The notes: a model not told the origin generated them from the sequence alone. DNA of 64,000 bases from Mesorhizobium sp. M2A.F.Ca.ET.046.03.2.1 (GCF_003952425.1 NZ_CP034449.1:5816001-5880000), one strand, 5' to 3'; shown: positions 24,854 to 33,693, numbered from the stretch's first letter. A program made the numbers and translations.

Positions 24854-26335
24854 TCAATCCGTCCACTTCACCTTGGTGAGATCATCCGCCTCGATCGGCC
24901 AGTTCGTCCACATGCCCTGCAGCTTGGCGTCCCACACACCGATCTTGGGCAGCTCGAACAGGTAGACGGCGGGCACGTCGTGCGCGAGAAACTTCTGCGC
25001 CTCGCCCAGCAGCTCCAGCCTCTTGTTCTTGTCGACCGTGGTGCCAAGCGCCTTGATCACATCGTTGAACTTCGGGTTGTCATACTGGAAATAGTAGCCG
25101 GGCCGCGAATAGATATCGATGTCGTTGGGCTCGACGTGGGAAACGATCGTCAGGTCGTAGTCCTTGTTGGTGAAGACCTGGCTCAGCCACTCCGCCCATT
25201 CGACGGGAATGATCTGCAAATCGACCCCGATCTCCTTCAGCTGGGACTGAATCACCTGGCCGCCGTCGCGTGCGTAGGGCACGGGCGGCAGCTTGATCGT
25301 GGCCGAGAAGCCGTTCTCCAGCCCCGCTTCCTTCAGATACGCCTTGGCCTTGGCGGTGTCGTGCGGATAGACGCCGGTGAGATCGACATAGCCCGCGTCG
25401 CCTGGCGAAAAATGAGAGCCGATCGGCTTTCCAAGACCGTTCGAGGCGGCTGCGATGATGGCATCGCGATCGATCGCCGAGGCAAGGGCCTGCCGCACGG
25501 CCAGCTTGTCGAAGGGCGGCTTCTTGTTGTTGATCGACAGGATCGTCTCGCCCTCGGTCGAACCGATCACGACACTGAAGCGCGGATCGGACTGGATCTG
25601 CCCGAGCGCGTCCTGTGCGGGCATGTTGGCGAAAGCCTGGATGTCGCCCGAGAGCAAGGCGGGGACGGCCGCGGCCACGTCGGGGACGATACGGAATGTC
25701 GCCTTGTCGAGCGCGGCGGCTGTACCCCAGTAGTCCGGGTTCTTGACGAGCGTGATCTCGGAACCCTTGGCCCAGTGATCGAGCTTGAAGGGACCGGTGC
25801 CGATCGGCTTGTCCTTGTTGCCGTCGGCCGACCCCTTCGCCACGATCACCGCCGCAACCTGGCCCATGTCGTAAAGGAAGCTGCCCTGCGGCCCGTCGAG
25901 AGTGACCTTGACGGTCGCCGGATCGACCACCGTGACATCGGTGATGTGGGCAAAGAGCGGCTTTTGCGGATTGAGCGAATCCTTGGCACGCGCACGATCC
26001 AGCGAGAATTTCACGTCGTCGGCGCTGAAGGCCGAGCCATCGTGGAACTTCACGCCGGAATGCAGCTTGAACGTGTAGGCCTTGCCGTCGTCGGAGACTG
26101 CCCAGCTCTCGGCGAGAGCTGGCTGAACCTGGCCGTTGTCGTCGATCCGCGTCAGCCCTTCAAAGACATTGGCATAGGTGACTTCGCCGATGGCCGCGGC
26201 CGCGCCGGCGGTTGGATCGAGATGTGGCGGCTCGAGCACGATGCCGAGCGTGAGGTCGGTGCGCGCGGCAAAGGCCGAGGTGGCGGGGGCAAGCGACAGC
26301 ACAGCCGCGGCCAGGATGGTCTTCCACAGTCTCAT
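24854..26335 (-). CDS. ABC transporter periplasmic solute-binding protein, family 5
   Basis: 493 aa with a signal peptide (MRLWKTILAAAVLSLAPATSAFA, cleavage about residue 23). Family-5 features include LEPPHLDPTAG, FKLHSGVKFHDGSAFSADDV and the long central KNPDYWG region. It captures the substrate in the periplasm for the permeases that follow; family 5 members bind peptides, nickel or glycosides. ATG at 26335 has GGGAG seven bases upstream, better than the ATG at 26356. The upstream M20 deacylase gene may feed on the same imported molecules. Confidence 0.9.
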   Translation of the reverse strand: MRLWKTILAAAVLSLAPATSAFAARTDLTLGIVLEPPHLDPTAGAAAAIGEVTYANVFEGLTRIDDNGQVQPALAESWAVSDDGKAYTFKLHSGVKFHDGSAFSADDVKFSLDRARAKDSLNPQKPLFAHITDVTVVDPATVKVTLDGPQGSFLYDMGQVAAVIVAKGSADGNKDKPIGTGPFKLDHWAKGSEITLVKNPDYWGTAAALDKATFRIVPDVAAAVPALLSGDIQAFANMPAQDALGQIQSDPRFSVVIGSTEGETILSINNKKPPFDKLAVRQALASAIDRDAIIAAASNGLGKPIGSHFSPGDAGYVDLTGVYPHDTAKAKAYLKEAGLENGFSATIKLPPVPYARDGGQVIQSQLKEIGVDLQIIPVEWAEWLSQVFTNKDYDLTIVSHVEPNDIDIYSRPGYYFQYDNPKFNDVIKALGTTVDKNKRLELLGEAQKFLAHDVPAVYLFELPKIGVWDAKLQGMWTNWPIEADDLTKVKWTD

Positions 26336-26450
26336 CGCTGAACTCCCATTGCTCAAACATGCTCAAGCTGGCGGATAGAAGCGTGATTTGGCGCGCGAGT
26401 AAATTGCGTTTCGTGCTGCCGGGCGGCGCAAGGCGGAATGTTTTTGCCCA

Positions 26451-27746
26451 TTAGCCGGTCGTGCCGCGCAAGAGCACATTGAGGCCGATCGCCATCACCT
26501 TGGCCGATTCCACCATGTCGGCGATGCCCACCCATTCGTCCGGCCTATGCGCGAGGTCGAGAATGCCCGGGCCATAGGCGATGCAGTCGTAGAGGTGGCC
26601 GAGGCGCGCGACGTGCTTCTGGTCGTAGGTGCCGGGCGAGATCACATAGTCGGGTTCGCGGTCGAACACCTCCATGATGCCCTTCGCGACGGCCTTCACC
26701 ACTGGCGCGTCGCGCTCGGTCATCAGCGGCAGCACCTCCATCAGGTCGCGGATCTCGTAGTCGAATTTCTTGCGCTCGCGTTTCAACCGCTCCAGGATGC
26801 CGGTGACCTCGCCTTTGACGGTGGCGATATCCTCTTCGAGCAGGAAGCGCCGGTCTATGGTGAGCCGGCACCAATCCGGCACGTTGGGCGAGGGAAGCCC
26901 CGGCCGGAAATCCTCGGTCTGGCCGCCATGGATGGAATTGATGTTCATGGTCGAGCGCCGGGCGCCTTCCGGCACCACCGGCATGCGCGTCATCTTGCGG
27001 TCGAGCGCCGGGAACAGTTCTTGCTCGAAAGCCTGCAGGAGGGCGCCCATATGGCGCACCGCATTGTCGCCGAGGAACGGCATCGAGCCATGCGCGATCT
27101 CGCCCTTGGTCTCGATCTCGGCCCACCAGACGCCGCGATGGCCGAGGCAGATGCGGTCCTTGTTCAAGGGCTCCGGGATGATGACGTGGTCGACCTTCGG
27201 CTTGGAGAAATAGCCGAGCCTGGCCAGATGGGCGACGCCGCCGAAACCGCCGGATTCCTCGTCTGCCGTGCCCGAGATCTCGATGGCGCCGGGAAAGCCG
27301 GGATAGGCTTCCATGAAGGCTTCGACGGCGATGACCGAGGCCGCCAGGCCGCCCTTCATGTCGCAGGCACCGCGGCCATAGACCCTGCCGTCCTTCACCA
27401 CGCCGGCAAAGGGATCGACGGTCCAGCCGTCGCCGGCCTCGACGACGTCGATATGCGAGTTGAAATGCACGCAGGGGCCGGGCGAGCGGCCGTCGAGGCG
27501 GGCGACCACGTTGACGCGTGGATAGCGGTCGCTGTCGCCAGGCGCGCCCTCGGCACGGATGAACTCGGTTTCGAAGCCGAGTTTCTTCAGGCGCTCGCCC
27601 AGGAACTCGGCGCATGGCCGGTAGGCTTCGCCCGGCGGATTGACGGTCGGGAAGCGGATCAGGTCCGCGGTCAGCGCAACCAAGTCGTCTGTCCGGTCCT
27701 CGACCGCCCCGAGAAGTCGCTCATTCATGCGAAGTCGTTCACTCAT
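26451..27746 (-). CDS. M20 family zinc deacylase/peptidase (ArgE/DapE-like)
   Basis: 431 aa. Metal-site motifs HFNSHIDVV, GACDMKGG and TADEESGGFGG give the two-zinc centre of M20 enzymes, and a dimerisation lid lies between. Such proteins remove an acyl group from amino acids (ArgE, DapE) or split dipeptides. Placed 115 bases before the peptide ABC operon on the same strand, it may process what the transporter imports. Start MSERLRMNERL at 27746 is tentative; ATG at 27728 is possible and neither has a strong ribosome-binding site. Confidence 0.85.
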   Translation of the reverse strand: MSERLRMNERLLGAVEDRTDDLVALTADLIRFPTVNPPGEAYRPCAEFLGERLKKLGFETEFIRAEGAPGDSDRYPRVNVVARLDGRSPGPCVHFNSHIDVVEAGDGWTVDPFAGVVKDGRVYGRGACDMKGGLAASVIAVEAFMEAYPGFPGAIEISGTADEESGGFGGVAHLARLGYFSKPKVDHVIIPEPLNKDRICLGHRGVWWAEIETKGEIAHGSMPFLGDNAVRHMGALLQAFEQELFPALDRKMTRMPVVPEGARRSTMNINSIHGGQTEDFRPGLPSPNVPDWCRLTIDRRFLLEEDIATVKGEVTGILERLKRERKKFDYEIRDLMEVLPLMTERDAPVVKAVAKGIMEVFDREPDYVISPGTYDQKHVARLGHLYDCIAYGPGILDLAHRPDEWVGIADMVESAKVMAIGLNVLLRGTTG

Positions 27747-28007
27747 TCGGTGGATTGAAGAAGGAACGCAGCACTTTTGCAAGCAACCAGTCGCACATTG
27801 CCACACGACGATCGGGGAATGGCCCAACGCTCGCGCTTAAACTTCAGAGGGTGCGTGTCGAGGCGGCAACTATGCCGGGAAAATCGTTCAAATTCATCGG
27901 ATTGGATTGGCGGATTCGTCAAGGAGTGTGTGGTACTTAACGCATCTGCCGGCAAAAAGATGGAAAAACCGCGTCAATGGCAGGGGCAATCAAAGGGGTT
28001 TGATCGC

Positions 28008-28439
28008 ATGAAAAAGTTCGTTCTCATGGTAACCGTGCTGGCGACAGCGTTGTTCGGCGTGTCCGTCGCAAGCCGGGCAGCCAATCTGGTCGCCAATATC
28101 GACGTCTCGTCGCAGACCATGACCGTCAGCAAGTATGGCCAGGTGCTCTACCGCTGGAGCGTGTCGACGGCGCGGCCTGGCTATTTCACGCCGCGCGGCA
28201 GCTACCGGCCGCAATGGACTGCTCGGATGTGGTATTCGCGCAAGTATGACAACTCGCCAATGCCCTATTCGGTGTTCTTCCATGGCGGCTACGCCATTCA
28301 TGGCACCGGAGCGGTGAGACATCTCGGGCGCCCGGCGTCGCATGGCTGCGTACGCCTGCATCCGGCCAACGCCGCGACCTTCTACACGATGGTCAAGGAA
28401 GTGGGCTTCGGCAACACGCGGATCGTTGTGACCAACTGA
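28008..28439 (+). CDS. L,D-transpeptidase (YkuD domain), exported
   Basis: 143 aa with a signal peptide of about 25 residues and a compact YkuD domain. The catalytic motif SHGCVRL gives C114 with H112 and R116; H98 sits in YAIHGTG. It forms 3-3 cross-links in peptidoglycan or attaches proteins to it in the periplasm. ATG at 28008 has AAAGGGG upstream and leads straight into the signal peptide; upstream in-frame starts would bury it. It is divergent from the M20 gene and ends 20 bases before convergent lpxXL. Confidence 0.9.
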   Translation: MKKFVLMVTVLATALFGVSVASRAANLVANIDVSSQTMTVSKYGQVLYRWSVSTARPGYFTPRGSYRPQWTARMWYSRKYDNSPMPYSVFFHGGYAIHGTGAVRHLGRPASHGCVRLHPANAATFYTMVKEVGFGNTRIVVTN

Positions 28440-28458
28440 TTGCGATAAGGCCGCCCAG

Positions 28459-29451
28459 TTATTGGTCAGCTGCCGCCTTCGCCTGTCGGCGCTTGCGGCG
28501 GCGGCCGCTGATTTCCCAACGCTTGTGGAACCACATCCATTGTCCTGGATCCTCGCGCACCCAGCGCTCGACCACATCGGTGAGCAGCTGGGTGGTGGCG
28601 TCGACATCGACGCTGCCCTCTTCGGTGCGCGGGAAGTCCAGCTTGTCCTCGATCTCAAGACGAAAGCGGTTGCCCGGCAGCCTGACGCAGCGGGCGGGGT
28701 AGACATCGCAGTCATAGTGGCGGGCAAGCATGCCAAGCATCGGGTTGGTCTGGCATGGACGGCCGAAGAAGGTCGTCTCCACGCCGCCCGAGAATTTCTG
28801 ATCGACCAACACGCCGATATTGCCGCCCTTTTCCAGGATGGCGGCAAGGGCGAAGGAGGCACCGGCGGCGGAGGGCAGCAGGGCGCCCATCGAGGAGCGG
28901 CGCGTCGAATGGATGTAGTCGGCGAGGTAAGGATTGTTCGGCGGGCGAAACAGCGCCGTGATGTTCATGCCGAACGTGGCCGCGGCCACCGGCAGCAGCT
29001 CGAAATTGCCGAGATGGCCGGTGAAGAGGATGTGAGGCTTCTCCTCGCCGGCGATCGCGACGAAATGATCGATGCCGCGAACCTCGACCCGGCCCGGCTT
29101 CGCAGCGTCCGGGTCGAAGTCGAACAATGCATCGAGGAAGATGTATTCGGCCGCGAGACGGGCCATGTTGCCCCACATGTCGCGCGCGATGGCCTCGATT
29201 TCGGCGTCGCTCTTCTGCGGATAGGCAAGGCGCAGATTGTTGACCGCGACCCGGTGGCGCCCGACCAGCGGACCGACCCGGCGGGCGGCGCGGTCGGCGA
29301 AGTTGAGCGCGCTGTCCGGCGGCAACAGGCGCAGCAGCGACAGCAACACCATGGCGAGCCGGGCGACCAGCCAGTGCTCCATCTGGCGCAGCCGCAGGCC
29401 GTAGCGGAACATGAAGTCCCGGCGGGCTTTCCTGAGCGCGTTGCCGACCAT
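28459..29451 (-). CDS. lpxXL: Lipid A very-long-chain fatty acid acyltransferase
   Basis: 330 aa, HtrB/LpxL family with an N-terminal membrane helix. The HX4E acyltransferase motif is H146-E151 in GHLGNFE. In rhizobia LpxXL transfers 27-hydroxyoctacosanoate from AcpXL to the lipid A precursor at the inner membrane. The assignment rests on its place at the end of the acpXL cluster. ATG at 29451 follows AGGAAAGG. It lies about 20 bases downstream of adh2XL, so co-transcription is likely. The C-terminus ends in a basic tail. Confidence 0.88.
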   Translation of the reverse strand: MVGNALRKARRDFMFRYGLRLRQMEHWLVARLAMVLLSLLRLLPPDSALNFADRAARRVGPLVGRHRVAVNNLRLAYPQKSDAEIEAIARDMWGNMARLAAEYIFLDALFDFDPDAAKPGRVEVRGIDHFVAIAGEEKPHILFTGHLGNFELLPVAAATFGMNITALFRPPNNPYLADYIHSTRRSSMGALLPSAAGASFALAAILEKGGNIGVLVDQKFSGGVETTFFGRPCQTNPMLGMLARHYDCDVYPARCVRLPGNRFRLEIEDKLDFPRTEEGSVDVDATTQLLTDVVERWVREDPGQWMWFHKRWEISGRRRKRRQAKAAADQ

Positions 29452-29471
29452 CCGCCTTTCCTGGAACTGTT

Positions 29472-30500
29472 TTAGGAAACGCGCAGGATGATCTTGCCGA
29501 AGACGTCGCGGCCTTCCATGCGCTTCAGCGCGGCATCGATGTCGTCGAAACCCACCTCGGTGTCGATTACCGGGGCAACGAGGCCAGAGGCCATCTTCTG
29601 CATGGCGTTGGCCATGTTCTCCATGCGGCAGCCGAAGGAGCCGAGCAGCTTCAGCTGCTGCTGGAAGAGCTGCATCAAATTGACCTGCGTCGACACGCCC
29701 GAGGTCGAACCGCAGGTGACGAGGCGCCCGCCGCGCTTCAAGCACAGCATCGAGCCGGCGAACGTGTCGGCGCCGACATGTTCGAAGACGACGTCGACGC
29801 CTTTCTTCTTCGTCAGCTTGCGCACGACGCCCTCGAAGCGGTCCTCACGGTAGTTGATGACATGATCGGCGCCGAGCGCCTTGGCCTTGTCGATCTTGTC
29901 GTTCGAGCCGACCGTGGTGATGACCGTGCAGCCCATCTTCTTGGCCAACTGGATGGCGGCGGTGCCGATGCCGGAGCCGCCGGCATGGACGAGAATGGTC
30001 TCGCCGGGCTCCAGCTTCGCGTTGTCGAACAGCATGTGCTCGACCGTGCCGAAGGTTACGGGCGCGACCGCCGCGCCGATCTCGGTGACGCCGGGAGGAG
30101 CGGGCACCAGCAGGCGCGCCGGCAGGTTGATCTTCTCCTGGGCGAAGCCATCCAGATGGAAGCCATGGACGCCGGAAACATGCTCGCACAGATTGTCACG
30201 GCCTTCGCGGCAGGCGCGGCACAGGCCGCAGGTACGCGCGCCGTAGATCGACACCAACTGCCCCGGCAGCAGGTTGGAGACTCCTGGACCGACCGCCTCG
30301 ACCTCGCCGGAAGCTTCGGCGCCGACGACCAGCGGCAGCTTGCGCTTGGCGAAAGCCATGCCGCGCCAGCCCCAGACGTCGATATGGTTGAGCGCCACCG
30401 CCTTGATGCGGAGCGTCACTTCGCCCAGCGAAGGCGGCGGGGGAGGCGGCAGGTCCACCGTTTCGAGACGGCGATCCTCGATAAGTTGCAATGCGCGCAT
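29472..30500 (-). CDS. adh2XL: Zinc-binding alcohol dehydrogenase/quinone reductase-like protein of the lipid A cluster
   Basis: 342 aa, medium-chain dehydrogenase fold with the NADP motif HAGGSGIGTAAIQLA. Four cysteines (C91, C94, C97, C105) of the structural zinc lobe are present, but the catalytic-zinc ligands are not: the usual Cys is replaced in ALNHIDVWG and GHE by VGAEASGE. It therefore resembles a reductase of the quinone-oxidoreductase or enoyl-reductase type more than a true alcohol dehydrogenase. In the C28 fatty acid cluster it could carry out the enoyl-reduction step; that is inference. Confidence 0.8.
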   Translation of the reverse strand: MRALQLIEDRRLETVDLPPPPPPSLGEVTLRIKAVALNHIDVWGWRGMAFAKRKLPLVVGAEASGEVEAVGPGVSNLLPGQLVSIYGARTCGLCRACREGRDNLCEHVSGVHGFHLDGFAQEKINLPARLLVPAPPGVTEIGAAVAPVTFGTVEHMLFDNAKLEPGETILVHAGGSGIGTAAIQLAKKMGCTVITTVGSNDKIDKAKALGADHVINYREDRFEGVVRKLTKKKGVDVVFEHVGADTFAGSMLCLKRGGRLVTCGSTSGVSTQVNLMQLFQQQLKLLGSFGCRMENMANAMQKMASGLVAPVIDTEVGFDDIDAALKRMEGRDVFGKIILRVS

Positions 30501-30520
30501 AGGGCCTGTCAGTCGGTTCT

Positions 30521-30596
30521 AAAGCGCGTTGCGCTTCAGGTTCTTTGTCATGCATGTCGTTGTCGCAAGACCGATTTCACTTCGGCGCGACATGCA
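30521..30596. repeat. Rhizobial palindromic repeat, short form
   Basis: Begins with AAAGCGCGTTGCGCTT. A stem formed by TGCATGTCG (30551-30559) and CGACATGCA (30588-30596) follows. It shares both modules with the copy at 56224-56325, which has an extra stretch in the middle. It lies between fabF1XL and adh2XL. Confidence 0.7.
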
Positions 30597-30615
30597 TTGG
30601 CGGAAAAATGTCCGC

Positions 30616-31887
30616 TTAGACCGGTTCCCGCGCCATGACAAGGCAGGTGTTCTGGCCGCCGAAGCCGAAAGAGTTCGACAAAACCGTGCCGACCTCGGCG
30701 TTGCGCTTCTTGTTCGGGACGACGTCGAGGACAATGGCCGGATCGGGATTGTCGTAATTGATGGTCGGCGGGATGACGCTTTCGCGCATGGTCATCAGCG
30801 AGAAGGCGGCCTCGACCGCGCCTGCCGCCGACAGCGTGTGGCCGATCATCGACTTGTTCGACGAGACCGGCATCGAGCCGATACGCTCGCCGAACACGGT
30901 GGACAGCGACAGATGCTCCATCTTGTCGTTTTCCGGCGTCGAGGTGCCGTGCGCGTTGACATACTCGATCTCGTCCTCGCTCATGCCCGCATCGGCAAGG
31001 ACGGCGCGCACCGCCGCGATAGCCGGCGACGCATCGGGCTTGGAGCGAGTGCGGTGGAAATCGTCCGCCTTTTCGCCGCAGCCGCGCATGATGCCGAGGA
31101 TCGTCGCGCCGCGGGCCAGGGCTGCTTCCAGCGATTCCAGCACCAGAGCGCCAGATCCTTCGGCGAGCACGAAGCCATCGCGATCCTTGGAGAAGGGTTT
31201 CGACGCCTTTTCCGGGATGTCGTTATGGGTGGAAAGGGCAGAAAGCAGCGAGAAGCGGATCAGCGCCTCGGCCGTCGCCGAGCCGTCGGCGCCGATCGAC
31301 AGCGCCTTGTCGCATTCGCCGCGCCGGATCGCCTCGACGCCGAGCTGGATGGCGGTGGCGCCTGAAGCGCATGCGGTCGAGAGCGTTATCGGCAGGCCGC
31401 GCGTGCCGAAGCGGTCGGCCAGTCGGTCGGCGATCGAGCCGAACTGGGTGGTTTCGAAGATGTCGAGCTCCTTCAACGCGCGGGCGACGCGCAGCAATCT
31501 CTCGGAACCGCCATCCTTCTTGTCGGAATTATAGAGCGAGAAACGGTCGGCCCAGTCGAGCTCGACCGGCGGCGAGGCGAGGAACAGCGGGCCGCCGAAA
31601 TCGCCGGAATCGAGCCGTGCTTCCGACACGGCTTCTTGGGCCGCGGTCTCCGCCAGTTCGTAAGTGAGGTGGCTTGCGCCCTTCGAGCTCGACGGCAGGA
31701 AGTCGACCATGCCGGAAATGCGGGTGTTGAGGTGATCGACCGGAAAGCGGGTGATCGGATGGATGCCGGATTTACCGGACGTCAGCGCCGCCCAGTTGTC
31801 GGTCTTGCCGACGCCCAGCGACGTCACGACGCCGATGCCGGTGACGGCCACGACCGGCCTGCCCATGTGGTCTTTGAGATTGGCCAT
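30616..31887 (-). CDS. fabF1XL: Beta-ketoacyl-ACP synthase of the very-long-chain lipid A pathway (active subunit)
   Basis: 423 aa with an intact ketosynthase active site: C173 in STACASG, H313 in NAHGTSTPEND, K345 and H350 in NKSMIGHTLSAAG, and the C-terminal SNSFGFGGQN glycine loop. It condenses malonyl-ACP with growing acyl chains on AcpXL to reach C28. The start at 31887 has AGGA upstream. Gap to fabF2XL is 28 bases. The partner FabF2XL lacks these residues, so this is probably the catalytic half of a heterodimer. Confidence 0.92.
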   Translation of the reverse strand: MANLKDHMGRPVVAVTGIGVVTSLGVGKTDNWAALTSGKSGIHPITRFPVDHLNTRISGMVDFLPSSSKGASHLTYELAETAAQEAVSEARLDSGDFGGPLFLASPPVELDWADRFSLYNSDKKDGGSERLLRVARALKELDIFETTQFGSIADRLADRFGTRGLPITLSTACASGATAIQLGVEAIRRGECDKALSIGADGSATAEALIRFSLLSALSTHNDIPEKASKPFSKDRDGFVLAEGSGALVLESLEAALARGATILGIMRGCGEKADDFHRTRSKPDASPAIAAVRAVLADAGMSEDEIEYVNAHGTSTPENDKMEHLSLSTVFGERIGSMPVSSNKSMIGHTLSAAGAVEAAFSLMTMRESVIPPTINYDNPDPAIVLDVVPNKKRNAEVGTVLSNSFGFGGQNTCLVMAREPV

Positions 31888-31915
31888 GTTTTGTCCTGAC
31901 AGCCTCGATCGTACC

Positions 31916-33103
31916 TCAGGCCGCTTTGATCAGCCCCATGCCCTCGAATTGGTGATAGCCGATCGCCGTTGCAAGGACTGCCTTCGGCGCACCGTCAAAC
32001 GGCTTCTCGGCTGCGGCATCGAAAACGGGGTAACCGGCCTTGCGGTCGATCGCCATGGCCGCGAGCGCCACGGCGAAGGGGAACTGCGCCTCCTTCATAT
32101 GGCCGGTCAGCGTCGAGAAGCCGCGCACGGCGAGCGCCGGATTGGCGTCGAGCGCCGCTTTCTCCGCGGCGGTGGCTGCATGAGCGCCCGAAGCGCCGGA
32201 TATCGTCAGCAGTTCGCCGGCGGGCAATTCGGCCTGCTTCAGTAGGGCCACGATCTCGGCATCCAACTCACCCAGGCGGCGTCTGGCGCGGCCGGACACG
32301 ATGGGGCCGAGCTCGGCATAGATCCTTCGGCCGCGGCTTTTCGCGTGCTCGCGCTGCTCCAGCACCAGGAAAGCGCCGCCCGAACCGGTGACCACGCCGC
32401 CGCCCTCGGAGCCCTGACGCTGCCAGACCGGCTTCCAGGGGCCGCGATGCAGGTAGCCGGCGAGCTCGTAGCCCAGCAGCATGTCGGAATGCTCCGTCTG
32501 GAAGGCGCCGCCGACCAGAACATGGGTCGACTGTCCCGAGCGGATGCGCGCGGCTGCCGTCTCGACGGCCGAGACGCCGGCGCCTTCCTCGCCCATGAAG
32601 GTGCGGGAGGAACCGGTGACCTTGTGGACGATCGATATGTTGCCGGCGAGCAGGTTGGAGAGCTGGGCCAGGAACAAAGTCGGCCGCAGTTCCGTCGTCA
32701 GCTTCTCGTTGAGCAGCACGTCGCGGTCGTTGCGGCTTTCGGAAGCAGCAAGGATTGCGGCGTCGACGGCCTCGTCGCGCTCGCCGCCACCGGCCGCCAC
32801 CACCATGTCCATGGTCGTGCAAAGCTCGTCATTGCCCTTGACTCCCGCATCGTCCAGCGCAAGGCCGGCGGCATAGGTGCCGAGGCGCTGCCAGGTTTCC
32901 ATCTGGCGCTGGTCGCCACGTTTGGCGATCTGCAGGTTCCAGTCGATCTCGGGCAGAGGATGAATGGTATAGGGGGCGAAGCGCTCGGCATCGAGCACCG
33001 GCTGGAACCCAGGCTGCGTAAGCTTTTGCCAATGGGCATCCGGACCCTCTCCCAGCGAGGAGACAAGGCCGATGCCGGTGATGACGACGTCGTGGGAACT
33101 CAT
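31916..33103 (-). CDS. fabF2XL: Ketosynthase homologue without catalytic residues (chain-length-factor-like)
   Basis: 395 aa with the ketosynthase fold (DVVITGIGLVSSLGEG at the start, FLVLEQREHAKSRGRRIYAEL in the middle). Aligned by eye to E. coli FabF, the nucleophile Cys position is E173 (in FMGEEGAGVSAVE); the HGTST histidine is lost in ISGASGAHAAT, the lysine is lost, and only the GH of TGHMKEAQ remains. It is thus probably inactive in condensation, like KS-beta/chain-length factor in polyketide synthases. The start at 33103 fits the family; ATG at 33145, with GGAAAGG, would add 14 residues and lies in a palindrome. Confidence 0.85.
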   Translation of the reverse strand: MSSHDVVITGIGLVSSLGEGPDAHWQKLTQPGFQPVLDAERFAPYTIHPLPEIDWNLQIAKRGDQRQMETWQRLGTYAAGLALDDAGVKGNDELCTTMDMVVAAGGGERDEAVDAAILAASESRNDRDVLLNEKLTTELRPTLFLAQLSNLLAGNISIVHKVTGSSRTFMGEEGAGVSAVETAAARIRSGQSTHVLVGGAFQTEHSDMLLGYELAGYLHRGPWKPVWQRQGSEGGGVVTGSGGAFLVLEQREHAKSRGRRIYAELGPIVSGRARRRLGELDAEIVALLKQAELPAGELLTISGASGAHAATAAEKAALDANPALAVRGFSTLTGHMKEAQFPFAVALAAMAIDRKAGYPVFDAAAEKPFDGAPKAVLATAIGYHQFEGMGLIKAA

Positions 33104-33139
33104 GGGCGGCTGTTGTGGGTCAGGCGACTTTTTGATTTT

Positions 33140-33186
33140 GCGCATGATCCTTTCCGAAAATCGATGCCGATTTCGGGGTCATGCGC
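33140..33186. repeat. Intergenic palindrome at the fabF2XL/acpXL junction
   Basis: GCGCATGATC..TTCCGAAAATCG (33140-33163) pairs with CGATTTCGGGGTCATGCGC (33168-33186). This is one of the common GCGCATGA-type rhizobial palindromes. It occupies the place where other rhizobia carry fabZXL, and it supplies a possible alternative ATG and ribosome-binding site for fabF2XL. Confidence 0.75.
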
Positions 33187-33218
33187 GGAGCGCGTCAAGT
33201 TCGCGCTCGCCGTAGACA

Positions 33219-33500
33219 TCAGGCGCTCTTGGCCGCGACCAGCGCGTCGATCTTGGCGCACAGGTTCTTCATGACGAAATAGTCGTCGGTCGAGGCCTTG
33301 CCGTCATTGACCTCCTGCGTCCACTTTTCCAGCGGCACCTTGATGCCGAATTCCTTGTCGATGGCGAAGACGATGTCGAGGAAATCGAGGCTGTCGATGC
33401 CGAGGTCGTCGATGGTGTGGCTCTCGGGCGTGATGGTGTCGATATCGATCTCGCTGGTATCGGCAATGATCTTGGCGACTTTCTCGAATGTGGTGGACAA
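33219..33500 (-). CDS. acpXL: Specialised acyl carrier protein for C28 lipid A fatty acid
   Basis: 93 aa. The sequence [20 protein letters not shown] and the following [16 protein letters not shown] are characteristic of AcpXL; S37 in GIDSLDF carries 4'-phosphopantetheine. It holds the 27-hydroxyoctacosanoate chain during synthesis and hands it to LpxXL. The start is most likely TTG at 33500, because AAGGAAG lies five bases upstream and the protein then begins [11 protein letters not shown] like known AcpXL; ATG codons at 33539 and 33629 give unconserved extensions. It is the first gene of the minus-strand cluster. Confidence 0.93.
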   Translation of the reverse strand: MSTTFEKVAKIIADTSEIDIDTITPESHTIDDLGIDSLDFLDIVFAIDKEFGIKVPLEKWTQEVNDGKASTDDYFVMKNLCAKIDALVAAKSA

Positions 33501-33630
33501 GGGCTCTTCCTTCGGGTTGCGGGCGGAATCTGTCCGCATCTTGCTTTGCGCGCTGTCTAATCGGTTTTTCCCGGCAGGAAAAGGCCTGATGCGCCGGGAG
33601 CAGATGGGACGCCGGCTTTGGGAACGCAAG

Positions 33631-33659
33631 AAGGGCCGCCGTTCGAACCGGCGGTCCTT
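33631..33659 (-). terminator. Hairpin after the slipin gene
   Basis: AAGGGCCGCC and GGCGGTCCTT pair (one G-T) around GTTCGAAC. It lies 35 bases beyond the slipin stop, between slipin and acpXL. The T-rich stretch on the minus strand is short. Confidence 0.5.
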
Positions 33660-33693
33660 CCCATCTTACGCTGCGTCAGCTGAGCGACATGCA

